From: Bondarzewia mesenterica
Taxonomy: Eukaryota > Basidiomycota > Agaricomycetes > Russulales > Bondarzewiaceae
Direction: 5' to 3'
DNA: 16,948 nt
NCBI GenBank assembly: GCA_004802705.1
Contig: SGPL01000643.1
Span: forward strand, 1-16,948
Shown here: positions 1 to 10,152 of the stretch, one piece after another
Layout of the letters: every line of letters begins with the position of its first letter
How positions within the stretch are numbered: the stretch's first letter is position 1
Made by a program: the position numbers and the translations under genes
The notes under the pieces: model-generated
Told to the model about the DNA's origin: nothing
The model's database searches: none
Seen by the model: only the letters and a program-made list of their open reading frames with translations

Positions 1-838
1 CGACGAATGCGGTGGTTCCGTCGCACTAAACACTGTTGATCGGAACGAAGTGGTGAAGGTGGGTGAAGAACAGACAGCGGAACAACCTGGTAAGGCATCG
101 CATTCCCACGATTTCAATGAGATCGGTCACGTTGGTGGACGACAGGCACAGCTCACTGCGTGCTTATATTGTTTCGATGTCCCCATGGACACCGCGGATG
201 GTCGGGACGGGAGACAAGGACACGCTCGCAGACTCGGAAGACTCGATTACACTCAGACGAGCGAATCACACCAACAAACCACATACAGTGAGAAACAATA
301 CTCTTGAACACATGTGTACGGCTCCCAGGCACGTTCGTTCGGAACGCTTGAACGACATGTGAAGCCCTCAAGAAGCGACTTCGTACCAAAATAGAACCGC
401 GCTCGGAGTCCGACGAAAGGGGGACAATGCAAGGGGGTAACTTACACCTTCCGTAGCCGCGCTACGACCCAGATAACTGCAGGCCAAGCTTAACATCGGC
501 CCGCAAAATTCGCTCTCACGCGCAGCGAAGGAGCAGCAAGGTGAAAGTATTCTGAAAGAAACACCGAATACAGGAGCCAGACACTGCGCAAGTAGAAATA
601 CACAAATACATACATGGCCAGCCATAAGATGCGATTGGTGATAAGGTGCGGCTCTCAATTGCAACCGCGACAGAGACGAAGAGATAACGATCGCTACACG
701 TTCTCGATATGTACTATCCCCAAACAACATCATGAGTATGTAAAAGACACGAGGATTGAGCAAATTGGCACATACATATGAATACCAAAACACCGGCAAC
801 ACATTGCACCAACAAGAGAATTCTCCCAATAAGCATGG
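1..838. other. Left-edge stretch with no assignable gene
   Basis: I could not assign a gene here. Several reading frames of 60-150 codons exist on both strands, but those inspected start at non-ATG codons or contain no recognisable motif. The minus strand between about 150 and 250 reads as a Ser/Val-rich stretch (SSESASVSLSPVPTIRG), and the minus strand at about 1-95 has an open Ser/Thr-rich frame following a possible CAG acceptor. These could be exons of a gene running off the left edge, but no start or complete splice chain could be built. The part nearest 838 probably holds the 3' UTR of the Rtt109 gene. Confidence 0.4.
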
Positions 839-2425
839 TCATGAATCGCTCTCGGTCCTTTTCTTCTTTTTGCGAACGGCCAACACATTGACTTTTGGTT
901 TTTGCGCGTCCGTCTCGGCCGAAGTAGCACCTACCCTCGCGCCAATTGCAGAAGTTTTTGGCGCGAGGGCGGGATTGGACACACTGACTGTCCCATATAT
1001 GTGCGCATGATATGTCTCGAGCGTCGCCTCAGGCTCGTCAAACGGATTGGGAGACATATCCTGCAAATATGGCAAGGCAGCGTGTTTGCGTGGTGGCGTG
1101 CGTGGTGGCGCAAGCATGCCATCCTGTGTCTGTTGCTGGGAGGGCTTCCCGCGCGAAGAAGGCGGGAGGGAAGAAAGGCCCTCGCAAAGCCCACGTATGG
1201 CACCCTCCAGAACCTCCGTCGCCTTGTATGCACGCTCGACCGTAGAGAACTCGTTTCCCTGCATGAGGCTCGTCAGGATGCGCCTGTTCATCGCCGTCGG
1301 AACTTGTCCGGGCTGCGGTGCCAGTGGCAAGGGTCTTGACACCAGCTCTGCCGTGGACGATGGGAGGGAGAAGGAAAATGCCGCGACGAAGAAACCGGTG
1401 ACAGCGCCTGTAACACATTCTTGTCGGAAGGACATGCGTTCCCAAAATTCGTCGGGTCGGACGGTGCCGAGCTCGCCGTTTGGACGCGGAGTTTTTCCGT
1501 CTTTCTCTTTCTCTCTTTCTCCAGCCTCATGGTGCTCACTTCCACCATGTATATCCTCCCTTCCCTCTTCTCTGCTGGCTGCCGGAGCTCGTCGAGTTGT
1601 GCGCGCGCGCTTACGCACAGGCGAGGTGATACTATCTGTCTCCCCTATCACAGCGATTTCATCCATGAAACGGTTTTTGGGGTCATCCTCGAATGAGGGG
1701 ATGAGATGTCCGAGGTTGAATGAACCCTCTGGCGGAGGGCAGGGGAGTGGAATTTCCGTCTGTGAATAAGGATGCCCATACACCCATGGAGGACTGCCAG
1801 CCATAGAGGACAAAGGAACGGCACCAATCGCCTGCTGCGCTTCCAGTTCGTTATAGCCAGGTAGAACGTAGTACAACCTGATCTTTCCTTGGTCTCCAAA
1901 GCTCGCCTGTAAGTCTCCTGCGACGGCGCCTAACAGGCGCCTCCACCATATACATAGCCGAACATCGCTGAGGGGCCGTTTTCCTTCGTATTCGATGGAG
2001 TTGGGAAACAGATAGTGGCCCTGCGCGCGGGCGAACAGATGCAGCCATAGATGCTGTGCGTGCACCGGACGCGTCTTCGGATCAGCATACCAGCGCACCA
2101 AAGCGCTTACGAGGGTGGATGTGGGTGACGGCGCTAAGCCCTGACCCGTCGAGTCCACTTTGGAGATGTACAAAATGGCGGCTGAGGTTGTGGGTGCATG
2201 GTAGACGCAAGCCTCGACAGCAGAGACGAGGACGCGGGGTGAATCAAGAGCAAGCTGCTCGGAGAGAAGGATCAGGATGTCCTGGACATATATACGTGGC
2301 CTGGGATTGGCATATGGATAAAGAGTAGTGTGCTTGCGAGGGGCAGTAACGAGGACGTGGATGTGAAAATGGCGAGTGCCAGGGAGAGTGGACAGTGCTG
2401 CGAGGACACTGTCTCTCAAGTTCAT
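839..2425 (-). CDS. rtt109: Histone H3-K56 acetyltransferase Rtt109
   Basis: A single uninterrupted frame of 528 codons. Rtt109 is the fungal-specific acetyltransferase (p300-like fold) that, with Asf1 or Vps75, acetylates newly made histone H3 on K56 in replication-coupled nucleosome assembly and genome stability. Seen in the protein: the N-terminal MNLRDSVLAALSTLPGT block and TAPRKHTTLYPYA at 27-39; SKVDSTG with D91, likely equivalent to catalytic-region D89 of yeast; HLFARAQGHYLFPNS at 129-143, a family hallmark; WW at 160-161; and EDDPKNRF at 246-253, whose DDPK matches yeast D287/D288 and autoacetylated K290. A low-complexity, Arg/Glu-rich segment lies in the middle, and the C terminus ends in a basic RKKKKRT patch that may be a nuclear signal. 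The frame is open 49 codons further upstream, but the ATG at 2423-2425 matches the family N terminus. It is unusual here in having no intron. It lies downstream of and in the same direction as the cullin gene. Confidence 0.9.
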   Translation of the reverse strand: MNLRDSVLAALSTLPGTRHFHIHVLVTAPRKHTTLYPYANPRPRIYVQDILILLSEQLALDSPRVLVSAVEACVYHAPTTSAAILYISKVDSTGQGLAPSPTSTLVSALVRWYADPKTRPVHAQHLWLHLFARAQGHYLFPNSIEYEGKRPLSDVRLCIWWRRLLGAVAGDLQASFGDQGKIRLYYVLPGYNELEAQQAIGAVPLSSMAGSPPWVYGHPYSQTEIPLPCPPPEGSFNLGHLIPSFEDDPKNRFMDEIAVIGETDSITSPVRKRARTTRRAPAASREEGREDIHGGSEHHEAGEREKEKDGKTPRPNGELGTVRPDEFWERMSFRQECVTGAVTGFFVAAFSFSLPSSTAELVSRPLPLAPQPGQVPTAMNRRILTSLMQGNEFSTVERAYKATEVLEGAIRGLCEGLSSLPPSSRGKPSQQQTQDGMLAPPRTPPRKHAALPYLQDMSPNPFDEPEATLETYHAHIYGTVSVSNPALAPKTSAIGARVGATSAETDAQKPKVNVLAVRKKKKRTESDS

Positions 2426-2818
2426 CGCTCTGTGTAGCGTGGGAACGTTCGGGGACCATTCTGCTTGAAATGCAAGTCCGACACACTGAGTACAGTGACT
2501 TCGAATTCGACTTCGATTGATGGTCTTCCAGAGTTCGCCCAGGAATACGAGAGCAAGCTTTGGCGGATGCAATGCTATTTATGTGGAGAATTTCGCCCAT
2601 TTCCTGACTTGCAGCGGCACCTTACTAGCAGAGCTTGCACGATATATGATGAAGGGGAGATACGGGTCTACACACGTGGGTGCACATGCATGGATAGTAG
2701 TATGGCAACATCAATGCATAAATATGCTACAGCTTGCTACAAGATCGATATCTGAGACATCTGACAGACGTATATGGACGACGAAGAAAATGGAGGAGTA
2801 AGTGCGACGATGTAAAAG
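2426..2818. promoter_or_regulatory. Intergenic region between cullin stop and Rtt109 start
   Basis: A 393-bp gap between two minus-strand genes. It must contain the end of the cullin transcript and the promoter and 5' UTR of rtt109. Open frames on the plus strand here carry no recognisable domain. No clear TATA box, repeat or RNA gene was seen. Confidence 0.5.
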
Positions 2819-5593
2819 TTATGCGACATAGGCAAAAGAGTCCCGTGAGCCTTCCACCCGCTCGATATACTCCTTCTCTAGCAAAGTGTCTATAGCCTGT
2901 GACGAATACATCAACTAAAGGCAAGCAGATCAAACGGACCGCGAGCACGCACCTTTTTGATATCTGGGATCTTGGGTGTGAAGCGCTGCGAAATCTGCGA
3001 GATCACCTCCTGGATGAGAGGCTGATTCTTCATCGTTTTTCGTGCCTTCATAATGCTGTGGTACAACTGATGAACACAGTGCGGATATCACTAGCTTCTG
3101 GCATCACTCACCGAACAATGGTAGCTTGGATGACATATTTACGGTCCTCATCAACCGTCTTGAGTACGTCTGTTGATTCCGCCTTGACCTCAGCCTTGAT
3201 GGGCTGGTTCAAATTCACACGGATCTTCTTTGATTTGAAATCTGCGTGAAAGCGTTGGCAGCAACCAAGTGACAAAAGACAAGGAACATACTCGGGTTGA
3301 GATCAAATTGATCGGTCTCTTCGCTGACGAGAATTCTCGCCTTCGTGAGCAGACCAAGCACCTGCGTCAAAATATCTTTGCTAATAGCAGTGGCGGCGAA
3401 AAGCTCATCAAGCGACAACGTATCATGGTTGTTGTATTGCAACAAGACCGCCATTTGATACGCACTCGTCATCAAGATGTACTTCTGGTTCAAATAATTC
3501 GTCCGCAACTCGTTCTTGGAGTAGTTCCAGAGCCATGTGAGCTTCCGACCTGAATGCTTCATCTGGTAGTACTTCTGGAAGCGTTCATACGTGGGCTGAA
3601 TGTCGGCAGGAACGAGGAAATCACCGGCCGGGGCACTTTGCGGCCAGAAGTTTGTTCCGAGGACCATGATGCTGAAGTTGATGTCCATATCGTCGTGGTT
3701 TTGCTGCATCCGCTCTTTGAACTGGTCTGTGAGATCCTTGCTCAAGCTCATGTCTAAGACGGCATGCGTGAGCGACCGCAGGTGACATGAAACCTTTCGA
3801 AAACAAACCCGTGAACATGCGTTGAAGCTTGTTCGTGTACTCGAATCCACACGCCTCCTTCAACTTTGAAATCATGCTAGCCTCAGCCTCATCTGACGCA
3901 GACACACCGTGGATAAGACGTTTCGACAGCTTGGTCGTGTAGAATGTCTGGAAGACATCCTTATCTTCAAGGTACTTGAAGAGTACCATCTAATTCATGG
4001 CAAATCAGGTTGATGTATTTCGGTCTTCCGTTTAAGTGAAGAAGAACACCCACCACACGATTCAGTGCACCTTCCAGATCGCCTTCCTCCGCCATCTTGT
4101 TGTTCTTCCGCAACAGCGCGTCCGCATGCTTTGCCAACAGCTCAGGCGACTTGGAGGAAGAAGTGCCTGTCGCCGCGTTCCTGTTGACGAATTCTCTGCA
4201 CGCTTTGTCCAAGCTCGCAACGAACCCAGCCTCGCCCTTGAAGCTTCGGTTGACCGTCTCCGAGTTCTTCGTGTGCACCTCGAGCAAAGCGTCAACGTAA
4301 GCCTTGGGATCAATAGAATCAGCTGCCGCGCCGCCCTCCCCGACAAGCTTCGACACTGCGGCAAGACCAGCCTTCTTAACGTGCTCCTCGAACTTCTTGC
4401 GTAGAGGCTCGAGACCCTCCGGTATGCGAGCGAGAAGTGCATACATACGCTGCAGATCCTCGTCCTTGTCATAATCGAGCAGACTTTGGAAGCTCTCCCA
4501 CATCAACTCTGCGTGCTCGCGGATCAGTACATGCTCACACTTGCTGATCAGCAGCTTCCGTGTGGTCGTGTGCAGATACCGCTCGACACGATCCTCCTCC
4601 TCGCGAAGGCGTTCTTCCGCCTTCTTGAGATAGTCGGACACGCTGTTCTCAGCAAGGAACGCCTCTGACTCCTGCTTGTAGTATTTCTCAGTCGCCTCAA
4701 GGAAGGGGGTCTCGAAGTGTTCCTTGTAGTTATCCAGAGACTGCTTGTTAATGTCCGCCTCGTCGATGCCGAGCGATACGAATGAATCGACGACCTTCTT
4801 CACCAAACCCTGATCAATCGCCTCACCATTCCGCTGCTCCTCGATGAGCCGGAGGATCGCACCGGCAAGTTTCTGCTGTTTGTTCTGGATATGTAGGAAG
4901 AAGTTGGCCCTCCATTGCACAAGAGCAAGCTATCAAAGGATGTGAAATTGTCGGTTTGATCAATAGGAAAGGGCGCGCGTACAGTATAGACCGGATAGAC
5001 CCCTTTACGACCTTCGTCCCTTTCTCGCTTTACCCAATGTCGATTGAGATACGTGAAGAGGCGATTGATGTAATTCGCGCCCGTCGTGTAGCGATCCCAC
5101 TCGCTCGCGTAGTATCGCAACAAGTTCTCGTGCTGGAGGTTGTCGGAATGCTACGTGGTACGCGCGCGCTATCAGTCAAAACAGGAGATCGGGACGTGAA
5201 TTTCTGATCATCGGAGGCACTCACCTCGCGCATATTCCGCAGATGCGTAACGAAGTATCGAATGAGATTATTGTAGAGATCAGACCCAACCAAGTTGGCG
5301 CCGGCTGGAAAGAGTAATGGTCAATTCCTGTCAGTCTGCAAGAACTGTGGCGGCTGACAGAGACGATGCGCACTTCGGCCTGGGGTAGACAAGTCTGCAG
5401 GTGCTGCATTGGGCATTTTCGAGGATGTACAGTAGTTGTACGCCACGGTATAAAGACTCATATACTTGGAGTAGGATACCCCGGTTTGAAGTTTGGTCAT
5501 GATATGGTTGACACCCTCCTCAAGAAAAGCCCACGTCGTCACAAGATCTGCCGACTGTGGAGGCATGTTTGAAGATTGAAGAGCGGAAGCCAT
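2819..5593 (-). CDS. cul1: Cullin-1, scaffold of SCF ubiquitin ligase
   Basis: Nine exons, in coding order: 5593-5374, 5304-5225, 5150-4983, 4929-4054, 3989-3809, 3753-3292, 3241-3112, 3055-2953, 2896-2819. All eight introns (50-74 bp) are GT-AG and phases close to give 765 residues, the normal length for a CUL1/Cdc53 protein. The product bridges Skp1/F-box substrate receptors (N terminus) and the Rbx1 RING protein (C terminus). Motifs: [18 protein letters not shown] at 19-36, [20 protein letters not shown] in the first cullin repeats, [20 protein letters not shown] opening the cullin homology domain, and [19 protein letters not shown] near the end. The C-terminal winged helix has VRIMKARK with K709 as the expected NEDD8 site, and the protein ends [11 protein letters not shown]. 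The start at 5591-5593 is the first ATG of the open frame; an alternative ATG lies at 5564-5566. The sequence is CUL1-like rather than CUL3, CUL4 or Rtt101-like, judged by eye. Confidence 0.93.
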
Positions 5594-5794
5594 TGCGGGA
5601 TGTGTGGCAAAGCGGAAAGGAGAATATAATGTTGTACTCAAAGCTCGCCTGGAAGCTTGCTTAAGGTGAGGGTTCCTGAGTAAGCAAGCACCTGTGACTC
5701 TGGTCGCGCAAGCGTAGTCACCTGTAAGTAGTCACGTCTATTAGTCCAGTTGAGTCGGGGACGCCATCATACTATTCTACAGGAGACCGACTAT

Positions 5795-6809
5795 CTAGAC
5801 CTTGATACCCGTATGTATACATGCAATGCCTCCCCACAAATCTCGCCATGCGCCGCCGTCACCCTCGAAATTACCGCCAGTAACGAATCCTGCATCCGAA
5901 ATCATCTTCGCAAAGTCCTGCTGACTGGGGAATCGTCGTATTGACTCGACGAGATACTGATAGGACTCGCGGTCGCCAGCAAGAATAGTGCCGAGCAGTG
6001 GCAGTACCGAGAAGGAATACCGGTCATACAGCCTGACGCACAGAGCTTTAGCGCGAGATATTCTGAAGACGTGCAAGGTGCTCACGGGGCCAACAGGGGA
6101 TTGGTCACTTTGTTAAACTCCAAGCACGCAAATTTGCCTCCTGGCTTGAGGACTCGATATGCCTCTTTTAACACTTCAGGGATCGAGGTGACATTTCGTA
6201 TGCCGAATGCGATAGTGTACAAGTCGTATGAATTCGAAGGGAACTGGTCCTCCGAAAGAGCTTGTGCATTCGCTTCATGAAAGGACACCTGAGGCGCTAA
6301 ACAAAAGCATTTAAATCAAAGTCTCGAAGGGTTTACCTTGCAGACTCACTGTTATGGTACATGGTCTTCTTAAACCGCTTGTATCCTTCCTTCAGCATCT
6401 CCGAATTGATATCAACAACCTCCACACTCGTCTCCCGATCTGCATACCTCTCTCGTGCCCAATCCAGCATGCGCAAGGCAATATCACCAGTTCCACCTGC
6501 CACGTCAATGCAGCGCACGGGACCCTTCGAGCCTGGACGTAGGAGCGACACGAAGTCGTCTTTCCACAGACGGTGCACGCCGAGAGACATGGCGTCGTTC
6601 ATGACGTCGTAGTTAGAAGCAACAGAGTCGAATACACCGCGCACGAGCGACTCCTTTTGTTCCTCTGCGACGGTGCGAAATCCAAAGTGAGTCGTACGAC
6701 TGGAGCTGGGATCCTGAGGCTTTGCTGGCTGAGTGTGATTCTGGCGGGCCAAGATGGCAGACGGTGCGCGTCGATACGAAGCTCTAAAGCTTCGCGATAC
6801 TGTCTGCAT
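5795..6809 (-). CDS. coq5: COQ5, 2-methoxy-6-polyprenyl-1,4-benzoquinol methyltransferase
   Basis: Three exons, in coding order: 6809-6350, 6296-6086, 6032-5795, with two 53-bp introns (gtgagt and gtgagc donors). Phases close to give 302 residues, the usual length for the family. COQ5 (UbiE family) adds the C-methyl group to the benzoquinol ring in ubiquinone synthesis, using S-adenosylmethionine, within the CoQ synthome on the matrix side of the mitochondrial inner membrane. The first 30 residues are rich in Arg and Ser with no acidic residue, as expected for a mitochondrial presequence. Family blocks: [20 protein letters not shown] at 60-79, SAM motif [12 protein letters not shown] at 101-111, VVDINSEML for the acidic loop, IAFGIRNV and [15 protein letters not shown] in the core. 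The end [13 protein letters not shown] is basidiomycete-like. It shares a divergent promoter with fcf2. Confidence 0.94.
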
Positions 6810-7057
6810 TTTGAGGGACGAGTGATCTTACCAGTGTTGTCTGTAATTCTGGCCAGAGGAAATGTAGTGGACGCGCTCTTCGAAGTTTGCTGTAATCGAG
6901 CGAGCGAGACGCGTCGTCGGCAAATGCCGCCCCGGACCACTTTTTCTCGTTTATTTCTTTGGTGTCAATTACAACAGTCCTAACTTATCTCCTTGAAAGT
7001 CGTCGGGTTCTCTCTACGCATCTCATAATCGGACAGTTTTTTAATAGCTGCACTGAC
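6810..7057. promoter_or_regulatory. Divergent promoter between coq5 and fcf2
   Basis: A 248-bp gap between two start codons pointing away from each other, so both promoters and 5' UTRs must lie here, or partly overlap. An ACGCGT hexamer (MluI cell-cycle-box type) lies at 6909-6914 inside a GC-rich patch, and pyrimidine-rich tracts follow towards fcf2. Whether either element is used cannot be told from sequence. Confidence 0.6.
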
Positions 7058-8123
7058 ATGCCTCTCACTACCTTGGACAAGGGCAAAGGCAAAGCACTTC
7101 CGGAACCTTCACATGTCCTGCACGCCTCCCAATTTTCCTCCTCGACCTCCTCAGAGTCAGACTCGGACTCGGACTCGGACTCATCAGTGAGCGACTCCGA
7201 CGACGAAGTCACTCAGGAATATCTCGATTCGCTGCTGGAGAAGGCGAGACAAAGTATTGTCGCTTCCGCGCGCAGTGAAGAAGATGCAGTAGAAAAAAAG
7301 AGAGGTGACGAAGAGGAGATTATTGATTTGGAACCACATCAAGAAAACCAAGAGTGCGAATTCCTTCGAATTTTCTATTGCTTCGCTCGTAAACGTGGCC
7401 AAAATACCTAGGAAACTTCCCCCATTAGATCCTGGTACCCTCCCTAATCCCTATATCATCCTCGGTCCAACACGCCATGATGGCCCCTCAACAGTGCGCG
7501 ATCTTGACGCAGAAAATACAGAGCAGTCTACATCCTCCCTCGTGGCACCCGCGCCCCCAGCACCACCGAACCAATTGACAAAGAAAGAGAAGAAGGCTGT
7601 TCGTCTTTTTCTTTCTTCAAGAACCAGCGTCTCAGACGTGTTCTGATCTATTGTTATTTTGTACAGCTGAAAGCCAACACCGCAGGAAAAGACTGGTTCG
7701 ATCTGCCTGCACCTGCAGAAGCCGACTTACCGCGGTTACATCGTGAAGTCGAGGCTTTACGGTTGCGGAACCAGCTCGATCCAAAACGCTTCTATCGCAA
7801 GGACGAGGGCGAGGGCAAAGGTGTCAAGGGGCTACCGAAATATTTTGCCGTGCATTGTTTCCGACCATACTTGTGACTTCTTATTGATCTGCGGTGGTTT
7901 TTAGATTGGCACAATTGTTTCAACTAGCACACCATTTGGCAAGGGCAGCGGGGACAACCTGACACGTGCAGAACGAAAGCGTACATTGGTGGACGAGTTA
8001 GTCGACGATGCAGAGGCCAAGAGATACGCGAAGAAGAAGTTCATTGAGCTGCAATCTGTGAGAGGCGCAAAGGGTAGGGGAACGCTTGCGGCGAAGAAGG
8101 CGGCGCGGAAAGCCAAGTGGTGA
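7058..8123 (+). CDS. fcf2: Fcf2-type pre-rRNA processing protein
   Basis: Four exons: 7058-7353, 7412-7598, 7667-7849, 7905-8123; introns 58, 68 and 55 bp; phases close to give 294 residues. Fcf2 (related to vertebrate DNTTIP2/TdIF2) is a nucleolar SSU-processome factor needed for early cleavages of pre-rRNA at A0, A1 and A2. The conserved C-terminal domain spans about 162-294: TAGKDWFDLP at 166-175, EALRLRNQLDPKRFYRKD, GLPKYFAIGTIVS, and a Lys/Ala-rich basic tail ending KKAARKAKW. The N-terminal 100 residues are a Ser/Asp/Glu-rich acidic arm with a repeated SDSD run at about 32-42, typical of nucleolar proteins and of CK2 targets. The second intron has the less usual donor GTTCGT. The start at 7058 is the first ATG in the frame followed by the acidic arm; the frame is open upstream with no ATG resembling a better start. 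It is longer than yeast Fcf2 because of the N-terminal arm. Confidence 0.9.
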
Positions 8124-8471
8124 GAGCCCTGCGCGTTGTGTACGAAGGGTGCCGGTGTGATGAGCTGTGGATGCAGGTCGCATGGAGGACTGTTGAACTA
8201 CTATCGAGGGTATTCGTAGAGTAGCATTTCCTCTCCGAATCGCCAACTGTCTTCTACTCTTGACCACGACACCTAACGTCGCTAGCTGTATCACTGCCAG
8301 ATAGTACCAGTGCTGTATCTGCGTGTCACATACTCGATCGCTTCGGCCAATTGAGAATTTGCGACTTTGATCTACATCAGATGCTTTGAACGCGGACTGA
8401 TTCCCACAATCCACAATCAAACGCAACACAGTTACCGCGCAGTTACCACGCACTTTCATAGCGCACGAGAA
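8124..8471. promoter_or_regulatory. Intergenic region between fcf2 and the TIGR04076-type gene
   Basis: A 348-bp gap between two plus-strand genes. It should hold the fcf2 3' UTR and the promoter of the next gene. No repeat, RNA gene or clear promoter element was recognised. Confidence 0.5.
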
Positions 8472-8894
8472 ATGGCTACAGCCACTGGGAGTGATAGCTT
8501 TGAGCTTTATGACCTCCGCGTCGAGGTCATATGCCCACCAGGGGAAACCATCATGTGCGGCGCGAAACCTGGGGACCATTTCACGATCGAAGGCGAGATG
8601 CTACGGCTTCCCCAGGGACAAGGTTTTTCAATATACTCGCTGGGTATGCTGAAACATCGAGGTTTATACTGAAAGATGCATTGCTCACCGAACGTGTGAC
8701 CTGCAGGCGCGGTGCTGCCGCTGCTCGCGGCAAAGCAACGGGTAACATCACCGAACGATTGGATGACGACGGATGCAGAGATAGCATGTCCTGATCCTAA
8801 TTGTAGGTCGAGATTACGGATTGTGAGGACTGGGATCAGGACTTTCAGGCATGGGGAGACAACGGTCGTGCCACTACTAGGAAAGTTGGTATGA
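8472..8894 (+). CDS. TIGR04076 family small protein of unknown function
   Basis: Two exons, 8472-8643 and 8707-8894, with a 63-bp intron (gtatgc donor, ctgcag acceptor), giving 119 residues. The pattern of a leading beta strand with CPPGE, GDHFTIEGE at 34-42, LPQGQGFSIYSL at 46-57, AVLPLLAAKQR, NDWMTTDAEIACPDPNCR at 74-91 and RTFRHGETTVVPL is that of the TIGR04076 family, which is widespread in bacteria and present in fungi but has no established function. Four cysteines (C21, C29, C85, C90) are arranged as two pairs, which could bind a metal or form disulfides; this is inference. There is no signal peptide or membrane segment. The last five residues (LGKLV) are less typical, and a GTATGA at the stop could be a donor for an additional exon, so the 3' end is uncertain. 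Confidence 0.75.
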
Positions 8895-9624
8895 ACACTG
8901 GGACTCCGGGTGCTTCAACGACCTGATTTGGATAGACGAAGGGCACAAAAAAATGCACTGGAACAAAGATTGACTTTACCTTGATAGAAGGAACATAAGT
9001 CTGATATAAGCCTGCCGACGCAGTCGGCCACTCCCTAGTACAGCTAGACATTCAGAATTATAGCTCTTTGCAAAGAAGTTGGCGTATGTGGAATTTTTTA
9101 TATGTGTATGTAGATATGTACAAAAATGAACAGATGAAGGATGCTATCGGCACGCATGCCCAAACAACAGAAAAGTTCACGACAGCACAGAGCGAAAACC
9201 ACGCGGCCCGCCAGCTCAGAGATGGGAGCCAACAAGCAAGCTGAACCCAACATTATCTCAAACAGCATGCTTTGCTCCCGATGACATGCAAGGAGTCCCA
9301 GCGCTGATGACACTGATGACGCGGCCGAGAGTGAGCGCATGTGAGCACACATGATGCACGGGAGAAATGGGACTGTCGGCGCGGCATGACTGGACTGTGT
9401 TCAGACTGAAAACCGGATGGAAGAAGTTGATTTCAATCACTACAGAAATTCTCGGGGAAGACTTTCCAGCAGAGGGTAGAGGGTAAAGTATGTAGATATC
9501 CTACTGAACTAGAAGTAAATCTCGGACTCAGTGACAAGAAATACATGCCCGTAAGTGCATGGGTGACTCGGAGTGCGTAGCAAGCACCTAGCACGTTCCG
9601 CGCCATCCCTAGTAGGAAAATCCT
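8895..9624. other. Convergent intergenic region, no gene seen
   Basis: A 730-bp stretch between the stop codons of two convergent genes, expected to carry both 3' UTRs and polyadenylation sites. It includes a T/A-rich alternating stretch near 9095-9125. A minus-strand frame of 84 codons at 9098-9352 has no recognisable motif. No tRNA B-box, tandem repeat or transposon end was seen. Confidence 0.5.
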
Positions 9625-10152
9625 TCAGAACCCAGGAGGGACGATGCCTCCCTGAGCGCGCTGTTGATCCTGGGAAGCCCCAGGAGGTGCGTACATGGAG
9701 CCGGTGGACAGCATCTATGGGGAACGACGTCAGCGAGAAGAACGGTCAAACGAAGCCAGGTGATGACGTACCTGCTGAGCTCCCTGCTGTTGAGCAAGCA
9801 TCTCCTTCTCTTGTGCAACAATCCTCGCCTCGTCTTCGAGGCTCATAGCTAGAGGAAGAGCGACGAAGATGGCGGAGGTAGTGACGATCCAAATGATATT
9901 CCCCGCAAGCTTTCCGCCACTTTTGATGAACGAGGCGGTCGAAGAGATTTTAGATGCAATGGAATGACGGGTGGTGGGGGGAACGATGTCTACAAGAGCC
10001 GAGATGCGGTCGTAGAGGGATTCGTCGGGGACGTCCGAGTCGACGGAAGAGAGGGAGACGGAGGAGGAAGTTCGGGAGGAGGAAGACGACGCATAAGGAG
10101 AGTTGCCGGCGAAGTGCTGGTCCTTCTCCTCGACGATTTCGACCTTGACCAT
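9625..10152 (-). CDS. tom22: Tom22, mitochondrial import receptor subunit
   Basis: Two exons, 10152-9772 and 9714-9625, with a 57-bp intron (gtacgt donor, tag acceptor) give 156 residues. Tom22 is the central receptor and organiser of the outer-membrane TOM complex, passing presequence proteins from Tom20 to the Tom40 pore. Visible layout: a cytosolic Ser-rich, acidic N-terminal arm (MVKVEIVEEK, then SSVDSDVPDESLYDRI at 35-50); the conserved ALVDIVPPTTRHSIASKI block at 52-69; one transmembrane helix at about 82-104 (KLAGNIIWIVTTSAIFVALP) containing the typical proline; the intermembrane-space stretch EDEARIVAQEKEMLAQQQ at 106-123; and a Gly/Gln tail ending VPPGF, as in other fungal Tom22 proteins. 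Without splicing the frame would end in an unrelated RSSR tail, so the VPPGF ending confirms the intron. It is divergent from the transcription factor gene. Confidence 0.92.

Noticed and set aside
50..362. Two overlapping plus-strand open frames
   Set aside because: They overlap each other in different frames with no motif, and the first starts at a non-ATG codon.
368..829. Minus-strand open frame of 153 codons downstream of rtt109
   Set aside because: It starts with TTG rather than ATG, has Cys/Ser/Phe-rich random-looking composition and no recognisable domain. It lies where the rtt109 3' UTR is expected.
1047..1769. 240-codon plus-strand frame
   Set aside because: It is the antisense shadow of the rtt109 coding frame, open because of its GC-rich, Ser/Arg-rich codons.
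9098..9352. Minus-strand frame of 84 codons with hydrophobic stretches
   Set aside because: No motif, no conserved start and no splice partner; it lies between convergent genes where 3' UTRs are expected.
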